Below, in pieces: positions 44,343 to 51,116 of a DNA stretch of 51,116 nt. The stretch spans positions 1 to 51,116 of the forward strand of contig JASGMB010000039.1 of the NCBI GenBank assembly GCA_030156665.1, given 5' to 3'. The notes under the pieces are model-generated. The model was not told the origin of the DNA and searched no databases. It saw only the letters and a program-made list of their open reading frames with translations. Source of the stretch: Clostridiales bacterium (lineage in GTDB: Bacteria; Bacillota; Clostridia; SK-Y3). Numbering within the stretch: position 1 is the stretch's first letter; each line of letters starts with the position of its first letter. The position numbers and the translations under genes are program-made.

Positions 44343-45134
44343 TTAACCAAGCTTGCTTAATACACGTTTAGTTACTTCTCTAATTACTTCTTCCAATTGC
44401 TTTTCCTCATTGCTAGAACTGGAATCACATGTATTGGTAGAACAAATTGAATCTTGAGAAGAACAAAGATTGCCTGGGTGTCTACCTGGCAAATTGAAAG
44501 CTTTTCTCAAATCATATAATCTTTCAACTTCATTAGCCGGAAGCTCTTTAGGACCACCAAGCATTGTGGACAGATACAGCAGTTGTGCATAAAACTCTAA
44601 CGATTCCATTTTAAAATATGCATTCATTAAATCCGTTCCATAAGATAATGCACCGTGATTTTCCAAAAGCACAGCATCATAATTTTGAAGAAATTCCGCT
44701 ACGGCATCAGGAATTTCAGTTGTACTTGGCATACCATATTTTGCAATCGGTACACATCCAAGAGAAATAATAGCCTCAGGCATGATGGGTTTTGTTAAAG
44801 GAATACCCGCAATTGCAAATGCAGTCGCATACATTGGGTGTGCATGTACAACAGCATTAATATCAGGTCTTTCTTTGTATACACGAAGGTGCATTTTTAT
44901 TTCAGATGAAGGTTTATGAACACCATCAGAAGCAAGTATTTTCCCATCACCATCTATCTTTACTAACATACTGGGATTCATAAATCCTTTACTTACTCCT
45001 GTAGGCGTTGCAATAAACTCATTATCACTAATTTTTACTGAAAAATTCCCATCATTCGCAGCAACCATTCCTCGGTTGTATATTCTCTGACCAATCTCAC
45101 ACATTTGTTTTCTTACCTCATATTCATTAAACAT
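44343..45134 (-). CDS. fucA: L-fuculose-phosphate aldolase with C-terminal encapsulation peptide
   Basis: A 263-residue zinc class II aldolase that splits L-fuculose-1-phosphate to DHAP and L-lactaldehyde. The catalytic signature is AVVHAHPMYATAFA; GNFSVKISDNEF and LLENHGALSYG are also typical. After the aldolase domain (about residue 215) comes a Cys/Ser-rich linker and then the amphipathic helix LEEVIREVTKRVLSKLG, an encapsulation-type tag. ATG 45134 follows GGGAGGG. It has its own strong promoter and probably leads the microcompartment transcript. Rhamnulose-1-phosphate activity is possible. Confidence 0.93.
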   Translation of the reverse strand: MFNEYEVRKQMCEIGQRIYNRGMVAANDGNFSVKISDNEFIATPTGVSKGFMNPSMLVKIDGDGKILASDGVHKPSSEIKMHLRVYKERPDINAVVHAHPMYATAFAIAGIPLTKPIMPEAIISLGCVPIAKYGMPSTTEIPDAVAEFLQNYDAVLLENHGALSYGTDLMNAYFKMESLEFYAQLLYLSTMLGGPKELPANEVERLYDLRKAFNLPGRHPGNLCSSQDSICSTNTCDSSSSNEEKQLEEVIREVTKRVLSKLG

Positions 45135-45200
45135 TTGACACCCTCCCACATATTCGTAGTTTTGTTTTTTGTTGTTTGTTGTTTGTTGTTCTTTGTTTTT
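45135..45200 (-). promoter_or_regulatory. A/C-rich unstructured leader of fucA
   Basis: On the minus strand the leader holds repeated AACAACAAAC units (45160-45200) with hardly any G or T, then the ribosome site GGGAGGG. Such a sequence should stay single-stranded. Confidence 0.55.
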
Positions 45201-45204
45201 ATTT

Positions 45205-45233
45205 ATTATAACAAGCATTTATAATAATGTCAA
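45205..45233 (-). promoter_or_regulatory. Consensus sigma-A promoter of fucA and the microcompartment genes
   Basis: A perfect TTGACA (45228-45233), exactly 17 bases and a perfect TATAAT (45205-45210) on the minus strand, about 70 bases before the fucA ATG. Such a strong core promoter implies control by a repressor; the DeoR protein at the end of the locus is the obvious candidate. Confidence 0.88.
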
Positions 45234-45303
45234 TATAAACACAGATAAATTCACATCAAAACATTTCTAAAATAGTACTAAAAATAAAAATATTAAGGCT
45301 TAA

Positions 45304-45370
45304 TTTATAAAGACTGCGGCAGAAAACCTAGCCCCTTGTGAGTCAGGTTTTCTGCCGCAGTCTTTATAAA
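45304..45370 (-). terminator. Perfect 26-bp stem-loop between fucK and fucA
   Basis: Exact 26-base complementary arms (45304-45329 and 45345-45370; core AGACTGCGGCAGAAAACCT) with a 15-base loop lie 14 bases after the kinase stop. No T-run follows the stem on the minus strand, so termination may be partial; mRNA 3'-end protection for the fucIK transcript is an alternative. Confidence 0.7.
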
Positions 45371-45383
45371 AAAGTTCATTCAT

Positions 45384-46934
45384 TTACTTGGGTAACTTTG
45401 CAAGGTTATCCATAGAGTTTTTTAATGCTTCATAGATTCCTACATATTGTTTAAAGTAGGCATCATAAACTTCTGTACGGGCAGGATGAGGTTCAATAGC
45501 ATTTTCAAATGACAACCAATCATTTATCACTTCATAGTTTTCTACCGCTCCTACACCTACAGCAGCTAACAACGCATCACCATAAGCTGCTTCTCCACCA
45601 CCGGTAACACATGTAATAGGAAATTTAGTTATATCAGCTAAAATACTCTTCCATAAATCAGATTTGGTAGCTCCTCCAACCATTTTTAATTCTTTATTTA
45701 AAGTCATTCCTGTTTGTTTACCATATTCCATACAATTACGCAGCGCATATGCCACCGCTTCTAAAAAGGCACGGAATATATGACCCTTGGTATGGTATAA
45801 TGTTAAACCGCATATCGTTCCACGAGCATTTACATTCCATATCGGTGCACGATCTCCCATAAAATACGGAAGTACAATTAACCCATCTGAACCTGCTGGT
45901 ATTTTACGTGCTTCCAAATCTAAAATCGGATAGGCATCGACATCAATTAAGCTTCCCATTGTCTTTTCTATTTGAGCAAATGTTTCACGGAACCATTTGA
46001 TAACTCCTCCAGCTGTTGCCGCCCCTGCAAAAGTGTAGATTTTCTCCTTTGGATATGCTACATGGGGCATACTGATAAGATTCTTGCTGTATCTTTGCCC
46101 GTTGTGTATAAATCCCCAGCACATTGAAGTTCCCATCATTGCCACATGATCACCTTCATCAAAAGCTCCTGCACTAAGAGTAGCTACAGCTGCATCTACA
46201 CCACCGGCACATACAGGGGTCCCTTCTGCTAGTCCAGTAAGCTTCGCTCCGGCTGCATTGATTTTACCTACAACCTCTGATGACTCTGATAATTTTTCGG
46301 GGAAAAATTCTCTAAGTATTCCCATCTCTTTTAATAATTCTATCGACCAGTCTCTTTTATTGATGTCAAATATTCCGCCGATATTTCCGGCAGAACTATA
46401 ATCCATTGATACGCTTCCTGTTAAATGATAAATAGCATAAGCATAAGGAGTAACCAAATATTTAATCTTCTTCCAAATATCCGGCTCATTATTTTTTATC
46501 CAAAGAATCTTAGTATATCCATAATATGAATCAATGTAGTTAGCAGTAATATCGAAAATCTTATCTTCTCCAATATTCTCTTTGACCCACTCCACTTCTT
46601 TAGTAGCTCTACGGTCCATCCAAATTAAACATGGACGCAAAGGATTCATATTTTCATCACAAGGAATTCCTGAACCAGCATACAACCCGCTGATGGTTAC
46701 CCCATTGATTTGTTCTTTTGGAACTCTTGATTTTTCTACAACCCCTTTAATGGTCTTACAAACAGCATCAAACCATACATCTGGCCACTGTTCAGCCCAC
46801 ATTGGCTGAGGGGTAAGGACCCCATATTCTGCAAAATCTGATGCAATAATTTGACCATTAATATCTACCAATACCGACTTAGTACCTAAAGTGCCTATAT
46901 CCGTACCAATAAAATATACGCCTTTTTTCTTCAT
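45384..46934 (-). CDS. fucK: FGGY-family carbohydrate kinase, probable L-fuculokinase
   Basis: A 516-residue sugar kinase of the FGGY family. Actin-fold ATP motifs are GTDIGTLGTKSVLVD (N-terminal) and GGATKSDLWKSILAD (C-terminal); GGVDAAVATLSAG and MGDRAPIWNVNARGTICGL are family signatures. The GTG/ATG region was resolved to ATG 46934, eight bases after AGAGGTGG. Between fucI and fucA its product should be L-fuculose-1-phosphate. The sequence could equally suit a xylulose or rhamnulose kinase, so specificity rests on context. Confidence 0.87.
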   Translation of the reverse strand: MKKKGVYFIGTDIGTLGTKSVLVDINGQIIASDFAEYGVLTPQPMWAEQWPDVWFDAVCKTIKGVVEKSRVPKEQINGVTISGLYAGSGIPCDENMNPLRPCLIWMDRRATKEVEWVKENIGEDKIFDITANYIDSYYGYTKILWIKNNEPDIWKKIKYLVTPYAYAIYHLTGSVSMDYSSAGNIGGIFDINKRDWSIELLKEMGILREFFPEKLSESSEVVGKINAAGAKLTGLAEGTPVCAGGVDAAVATLSAGAFDEGDHVAMMGTSMCWGFIHNGQRYSKNLISMPHVAYPKEKIYTFAGAATAGGVIKWFRETFAQIEKTMGSLIDVDAYPILDLEARKIPAGSDGLIVLPYFMGDRAPIWNVNARGTICGLTLYHTKGHIFRAFLEAVAYALRNCMEYGKQTGMTLNKELKMVGGATKSDLWKSILADITKFPITCVTGGGEAAYGDALLAAVGVGAVENYEVINDWLSFENAIEPHPARTEVYDAYFKQYVGIYEALKNSMDNLAKLPK

Positions 46935-46986
46935 CCAATAAACCACCTCTACACGTTTCATTTCACATTAGCCTTAAAACAACCTA

Positions 46987-48798
46987 TTACCGGTACAGTG
47001 GTCCAAAATTCTTACAAGCTCTATAATCAGCACCTTCTTTATCCATACCAAATGCACTCCATGTGCTTGGCCTAAAAATCTTTTCTTCAGGTACATTATG
47101 CATACATACCGGAATTCTAAGCATGGATGCCAAAGTAATTAAATCCGCCCCAATATGTCCGTAACTTATTGCACCATGATTTGCACCCCAGTTTGCCATT
47201 ACGGAATAAACATCTGTAAACGCACCTTTACCAGTCAGTCTGGGAGCAAACCATGTAGTTGGCCAGGTTGGATCAGTACGTTTATCCAGTATATCATGGA
47301 CATCCTCCGGCAAATCAACTGTATAACCTTCAGCAATTTGAAGTACAGGACCTAAACCTTTGACAATATTAATTCTGGACATGGTAACAGGCATTCCACC
47401 TTTTGTTAAAAAGTCGGTAGAGAATCCGCCACCTCTAAAATAGCCTATGTTTGCAGGTCTAAATAATGTTGCATCCAAGCATTTTCCTGCTTCTTCAGGT
47501 GTGATATCCCAATATGGTTTCATTGCAGGCTTTCCATCTATAGTTTGTTCTCCAGTACCATCCAATGCAGTTGAACCAGAATTGATTAGATGAATGATAC
47601 CATTTGCAGCTAATCCTTCTAATTTTTTGCCGGTAACTCTTTCTACTGCTTCAGGACTCCAATAAGTTCTAACATCTGAGAAAATCTGTGCAGTATTTGT
47701 GAGCAAATGTCCAAATAACATAGCAGCGCCATTTAAACTATCGTTTTCAGTTGCAACTATAAAAGCTTCTCTAATACCGTTCCAATCAAAAGATGAATTT
47801 AGGATAGTTTCTAAAAAGTCAGCATTGGGGAAATGATCTGTCCAGTGTCTCTGACCTTGGAAACCGGCAGCAATAGCGTTGTGACCTAATGCTTCTTCAC
47901 CAAATCCAAGCTCTGCAAGTTTTGGATTACCTATCATGAGATCTCTTGCAATTAATGTCATTTTGACAACAAATTCCCATTCTTTGTCTTTTTGTTCTCG
48001 TGTCTTTTGATCTTTAGGGTCATTATTATCAGGACCTTCCATGCAGTTTTCTTTTACCCATTTTAATGCTTTTTCAAACTCTTCCTTGTCATATATTTCT
48101 TCATCTATTCTTCTTACAAATTCAGACATGTCAACGTATTCATTTCTCATCCCCAAATAATTCTGGAAAAATTCTTCATTTACAATAGAACCGGCAATCC
48201 CCATTGAAACAGAGCCCATGGACAAATAGGATTTTCCTTTCATGGTTGCTACAGCCAAACCGGCTTTTGCAAATCGAAGCAGTTTTTCTTGTACATCTTC
48301 CGGAATGCTTGTATCATCAGCATCCTGTACGTCCTTACCATAAATCCCAAACGCAGGTAACCCCTTCTGACTGTATCCTGCAAGCACAGCTGCCAAATAA
48401 ACAGCTCCAGGACGTTCAGTACCATTGAAACCCCATACTGCTTTAGGTATCGTAGGATCTGCATCCATCGTTTCTGTACCATAACACCAACAAGGAGTTA
48501 CCGTCAAAGATACCCCCACTCCTTCTCTTGCAAATTTTTCTACACATTGTGCTGCTTCTGCCACACCGCCAATACAGGTATCGGCAATAACACATTCTAC
48601 AGGCATACCATTAGCATGTCTGAGATTTTCTTCTAAGAATTTTGCAGCAGCTTTCGCCATGTTCATAGTTTGTTCTTCAAGTGATTCCCTTACTCCTTTT
48701 CTTCTCCCATCAATGACGGGCCGGATACCTATTTTGGGAAGACATCCTCGTAATCTGTTTGTTGGCCCATTGACTTTCAAATCTTTCACATTAGCCAT
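46987..48798 (-). CDS. fucI: L-fucose isomerase
   Basis: A 603-residue Mn-dependent ketol isomerase converting L-fucose to L-fuculose. The N-terminal [25 protein letters not shown], the metal-site segment [20 protein letters not shown], and the C-terminal [20 protein letters not shown] fit FucI closely. AGGAGG lies before the ATG. FucI enzymes also act on D-arabinose. The kinase gene begins about 50 bases downstream. Confidence 0.96.
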   Translation of the reverse strand: MANVKDLKVNGPTNRLRGCLPKIGIRPVIDGRRKGVRESLEEQTMNMAKAAAKFLEENLRHANGMPVECVIADTCIGGVAEAAQCVEKFAREGVGVSLTVTPCWCYGTETMDADPTIPKAVWGFNGTERPGAVYLAAVLAGYSQKGLPAFGIYGKDVQDADDTSIPEDVQEKLLRFAKAGLAVATMKGKSYLSMGSVSMGIAGSIVNEEFFQNYLGMRNEYVDMSEFVRRIDEEIYDKEEFEKALKWVKENCMEGPDNNDPKDQKTREQKDKEWEFVVKMTLIARDLMIGNPKLAELGFGEEALGHNAIAAGFQGQRHWTDHFPNADFLETILNSSFDWNGIREAFIVATENDSLNGAAMLFGHLLTNTAQIFSDVRTYWSPEAVERVTGKKLEGLAANGIIHLINSGSTALDGTGEQTIDGKPAMKPYWDITPEEAGKCLDATLFRPANIGYFRGGGFSTDFLTKGGMPVTMSRINIVKGLGPVLQIAEGYTVDLPEDVHDILDKRTDPTWPTTWFAPRLTGKGAFTDVYSVMANWGANHGAISYGHIGADLITLASMLRIPVCMHNVPEEKIFRPSTWSAFGMDKEGADYRACKNFGPLYR

Positions 48799-48883
48799 AC
48801 TTCTATACCTCCTAAATGATAATTTAATTTATGTGCTCGATTACATACAAGTAAAAAACAAAGGTAAATTTATTATCTAAATA

Positions 48884-49315
48884 TTATTCCGTTACAACAC
48901 CTTTTTTTAATATAATATTTGCGTAAAGAGCTTTCTCACCTGTTGCAACAATAGCATAGGCTTTTTTAGCTCTTTCATAAAATGCAAATCTTTCTATAAA
49001 CTCAAAATTAGGAGTTCTAAGACTATTATTTTTTATAATAGATTGGTATTCATCCCAGATTGCCGGTTTAATTGGATCGCCCGGTGTAACGGCCATTAAA
49101 GAAACAGGATGTTCATCATAAGTATCAAGCGGAAATAATTTTAAAACTGCATCGAGGAGCTGTGGAATACCATGCCCATCGCATCTTACTAGTCTTTGTG
49201 CACAACTGGCAGCAGGAAAGTTTCCGTCAGCCAATATAAATTCATCCCCATGTCCCATTTCCATAAGAATCTTTAAAAGATCTGGAGATATAATACTAGG
49301 AATACCTTTTAGCAT
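48884..49315 (-). CDS. fucU: L-fucose mutarotase FucU
   Basis: A 143-residue RbsD/FucU-family protein that interconverts the anomers of L-fucose after uptake. It begins with LKGIPSIISPDLLKILMEMGHGDEFILADGNFPA, with the family His, and RCDGHGIPQLLDAVLKLFPLD. The end IVATGEKALYANIILKKGV is typical. AGGAG precedes the ATG. FucU rather than RbsD fits the neighbouring isomerase. Confidence 0.93.
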   Translation of the reverse strand: MLKGIPSIISPDLLKILMEMGHGDEFILADGNFPAASCAQRLVRCDGHGIPQLLDAVLKLFPLDTYDEHPVSLMAVTPGDPIKPAIWDEYQSIIKNNSLRTPNFEFIERFAFYERAKKAYAIVATGEKALYANIILKKGVVTE

Positions 49316-49362
49316 ATTTTTTATCTCTCCTTTAACAAGTGTAATAAAACTTAAAGAAAGAA

Positions 49363-49386
49363 GTGTTAGGTATAACTACCTAACAC
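49363..49386 (-). terminator. Hairpin between the binding-protein gene and fucU
   Basis: GTGTTAGGTA and its exact complement form a 10-base stem with a 4-base loop, followed on the minus strand by TTCTTTCTTT. It may reduce read-through from the transporter genes into fucU. Confidence 0.65.
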
Positions 49387-49454
49387 CTATTATTTGATAC
49401 TGTAAATTATACAAAATAATGTTTATCTTCGTAAATTTTCAATTGGAAGTATAA

Positions 49455-50474
49455 TTATTTTTTACCTAAAGGATAAAGTAATTTTTGAACTTCTTCAGTG
49501 TCAAGGTTATCTTTGCTTACAAAAGTAGCCCCTGTATCGATTCGAGATTCAACTGGATTTCCTTTTATTGCATCATAACAACCCTTAACCCCTAAATATC
49601 CCATCTTAAATGGATTCTGAACAACAAATCCCTGTATAACATCATTCTTTAAGAAATTAATTTCAGCTTCTGAACTGTCAAATCCTACTACCTTAACCTG
49701 GCCAGCTTTGTCTTTTTCCTGTACAGCTGTTGCAACTCCAATTGCCGAACCCTCATTAGTTGCATAGATACCTGCTAAGTCAGGAGTACGAGTCATCATA
49801 TCTGTCGCTTTTGCCAACGCTTTAGCATGGTCACCATCACTGTATTGAATACCAACAATTTCGATATCCGGATAATTCTTTTCAATTTCATTCTTAAATC
49901 CATCTCTTCTTTCAATAGCTGTAGAAGTTCCTTCATTATGCGCAATAATACCTATTTTACCTTTACCACCGATCATTTTTGCCATTTCCTTTGCAGCTAA
50001 CGCACCAGCCGCTACATTATCAGTTGCAACAAAGCTCAGTGGAATATCACTGTTTACATTAGAATCAAACATTAATACTGGAATACCAGCATCATGAGCT
50101 TTTTCTACTACAGGTACCAATGCCTCTGTATCCAGTGCAGCTAAAAGAATTGCATCAGCTTTTTTTGCGATTGCATTCTCAACCATTGCAACCTGTTCGG
50201 CAACCATGCTTTCATCTTTAGGACCTTCAAAAGTAACCTTGATCCCCAACTCTTTTCCAGCTGTGTCAGCACCAAGTTTAACAGTTTGCCAGAATTCATG
50301 CTGGAAACCCTTACTAATTACTGCTACATAAATTTCATCATTACTTACATTATCTTCTGATTTTTGTTCAGAGTTTTGTGGAACGTCCGTCTTAGAGTCT
50401 TCCTTTTGAGCACACCCTACAAAAAGTGCTGCTACCAACAACAAACTCATCATAAGACATAATAACTTTTTCAT
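49455..50474 (-). CDS. Sugar ABC transporter substrate-binding lipoprotein, RbsB-like
   Basis: A 339-residue periplasmic-binding-protein-like lipoprotein. The signal peptide ends in the lipobox LFVGC (C21), followed by a charged linker. The type-I fold is recognisable in VAVISKGFQHEFWQTVKLGADTAG, DAILLAALDTEALVPVV, IGIIAHNEGTSTAIERRDGF and VVGFDSSEAEINFL. ATG 50474 follows AGGAG; a frame 11 codons longer has no site. It lies between fucU and the permease, so L-fucose is the likely ligand; ribose-type sugars are the family default. Confidence 0.9.
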   Translation of the reverse strand: MKKLLCLMMSLLLVAALFVGCAQKEDSKTDVPQNSEQKSEDNVSNDEIYVAVISKGFQHEFWQTVKLGADTAGKELGIKVTFEGPKDESMVAEQVAMVENAIAKKADAILLAALDTEALVPVVEKAHDAGIPVLMFDSNVNSDIPLSFVATDNVAAGALAAKEMAKMIGGKGKIGIIAHNEGTSTAIERRDGFKNEIEKNYPDIEIVGIQYSDGDHAKALAKATDMMTRTPDLAGIYATNEGSAIGVATAVQEKDKAGQVKVVGFDSSEAEINFLKNDVIQGFVVQNPFKMGYLGVKGCYDAIKGNPVESRIDTGATFVSKDNLDTEEVQKLLYPLGKK

Positions 50475-50570
50475 AACCTTAACTCCTTTCATATGATTGA
50501 TGTTCATTTTTTGTATTCGTTTCTCCTAAAAGAGAATTGATATCTTTTAACTTTTAAAATATTTCCTCTA

Positions 50571-51020
50571 CTACTTTTTCTTTCTGGCAGTATCCAAATA
50601 TACAGCTCCTATAACTACTAATCCCATCGCAACCATCTGCCAGAATTGAGAAACATTCATAAGATTCAAACCATTTTTAAGCACACCCATGATAAAAGCG
50701 CCAATGATTGTTCCAAGGATAGTTCCTTCTCCCCCCATCAAGCTGGTACCACCAATAACTGCAGCAGCAATTGCATCCAATTCATAGCCATTACCAACTG
50801 TTGGCTGTGCAGAGTTTAATCGAGCTGCCAAAATAATACCTGAGATAGCAGATAATAATCCACAAATGGCATACACAACAAATTTTGTCTTTACTATATT
50901 AATTCCTGATAGTCTTGCTGCTTCTTCATTACTACCAACTGCATAAATATAACGTCCAACGGCTGTTTTCTTTAATATAAATCCAGCAATAACAGCTATA
51001 ACCCCAAAATAGATTACAGG
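50571..51020 (-). CDS. Sugar ABC transporter permease, RbsC-like, 5' part missing
   Basis: The C-terminal half (about 150 residues) of an RbsC-type permease: GRYIYAVGSNEEAARLSGI, YAICGLLSAISGIILAARLNSAQPT, and ELDAIAAAVIGGTSLMGGEGT with three to four helices. The reading frame continues upstream without a start until it meets a stop at 51033-51035. Homology to the permease ends at about 51018-51029, where a LacI-like fragment in the opposite orientation begins. The rest of the gene, and the expected ATPase gene, are not in this window. Confidence 0.87.
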   Translation of the reverse strand, partial: PVIYFGVIAVIAGFILKKTAVGRYIYAVGSNEEAARLSGINIVKTKFVVYAICGLLSAISGIILAARLNSAQPTVGNGYELDAIAAAVIGGTSLMGGEGTILGTIIGAFIMGVLKNGLNLMNVSQFWQMVAMGLVVIGAVYLDTARKKK

Positions 51021-51116
51021 TATGAAGGTTATTTAAGAGCTTTGAAGGATTATTGCATACCTATAGAAAAGGAAATTATCAAATTCGGTAACTTCCATAT
51101 TCAAAGTGGATACGAT
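51018..51116 (+). CDS. Fragment of a LacI-family regulator, cut by the window end
   Basis: A 33-codon open plus-strand stretch reads RYEGYLRALKDYCIPIEKEI and continues KFGNFHIQSGYD. This matches the segment of LacI/GalR-type sensor domains where R-x-x-GY-xx-AL is followed by a GDF-type strand and ESGY. It joins the permease gene abruptly, with no start codon or promoter, so it is a piece of a longer gene brought here by rearrangement or by misassembly. Confidence 0.6.

Noticed and set aside
45304-45370. Insertion-sequence terminal repeats
   Set aside because: The arms enclose only 15 bases and no transposase is present; a hairpin in the mRNA is the simpler reading, though a mobile palindrome is not excluded.

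Overview
The window looks like a chromosome segment of a low-GC, Gram-positive anaerobe of the class Clostridia. The reasons are AT-rich DNA, strong GGAGG-type ribosome binding sites with some GTG/TTG starts, lipobox signal peptides, classic Firmicutes S-box and Pho-box control, and clostridial protein families. No rRNA, tRNA, CRISPR array, integrase or transposase was seen. All assignments come from reading motifs and protein sequence; no database search was run.

Left third (1-17 kb). A cobalamin riboswitch at the left edge reads out of the window. It is followed by a GntR/membrane-protein pair with a palindromic operator, a peroxiredoxin, an FtsA-like ATPase, a glycine-rich secreted protein, an AEC and a ZIP transporter, a small Mrr-like protein and a glutamate-synthase-like FMN protein. 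An NhaC-family transporter under a SAM-I riboswitch comes next (probably methionine uptake). A TPP-riboswitch-controlled thiamine operon thiS-thiG-thiH-thiD2/thiE-thiC is read right to left.

Middle (17-30.5 kb). A PHP phosphatase, an orphan acidic protein and NAD synthetase precede a phosphate block with two divergent arms: phoU-phoR-phoB-pstB on the minus strand and pstS-pstC-pstA-pstB-phoU on the plus strand. Both arms carry their own PstB and PhoU. A four-repeat Pho box lies in front of pstS, and pstC carries an apparent frameshift.

Right (30.5-51 kb). One long minus-strand catabolic block runs from an ABC sugar transporter (rbsC-like, rbsB-like) through fucU, fucI, a FucK-like kinase and fuculose-phosphate aldolase, into a bacterial microcompartment (BMC) locus: B12-dependent diol dehydratase PduCDE, its reactivase PduGH, adenosyltransferase PduO, CoA-acylating aldehyde dehydrogenase PduP, a zinc alcohol dehydrogenase, three BMC-A shell proteins, PduL, a EutN/PduN vertex protein, PduS, PduT and a DeoR regulator. 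The implied route is L-fucose -> L-fuculose -> fuculose-1-P -> DHAP + L-lactaldehyde; lactaldehyde -> 1,2-propanediol -> propionaldehyde -> propanol plus propionyl-CoA -> propionyl-phosphate. The aldolase, the zinc dehydrogenase, PduD, PduP and PduL carry encapsulation-type amphipathic helices, so the organelle probably takes in fuculose-1-phosphate rather than propanediol. Fucose/rhamnose BMCs described so far, as I know them, use a glycyl-radical dehydratase. The B12-dependent core here makes this an unusual hybrid and the most interesting system in the window.

Several dispersed non-coding elements recur: an 86-bp structured repeat (three copies, two in exact tandem, with compensatory changes), a 98-bp two-hairpin repeat (three copies, one supplying the end of a gene), and a degenerate inverted-repeat family. 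The last ~90 bases switch abruptly from the permease gene to a LacI-type regulator fragment, which suggests a rearrangement or an assembly join.
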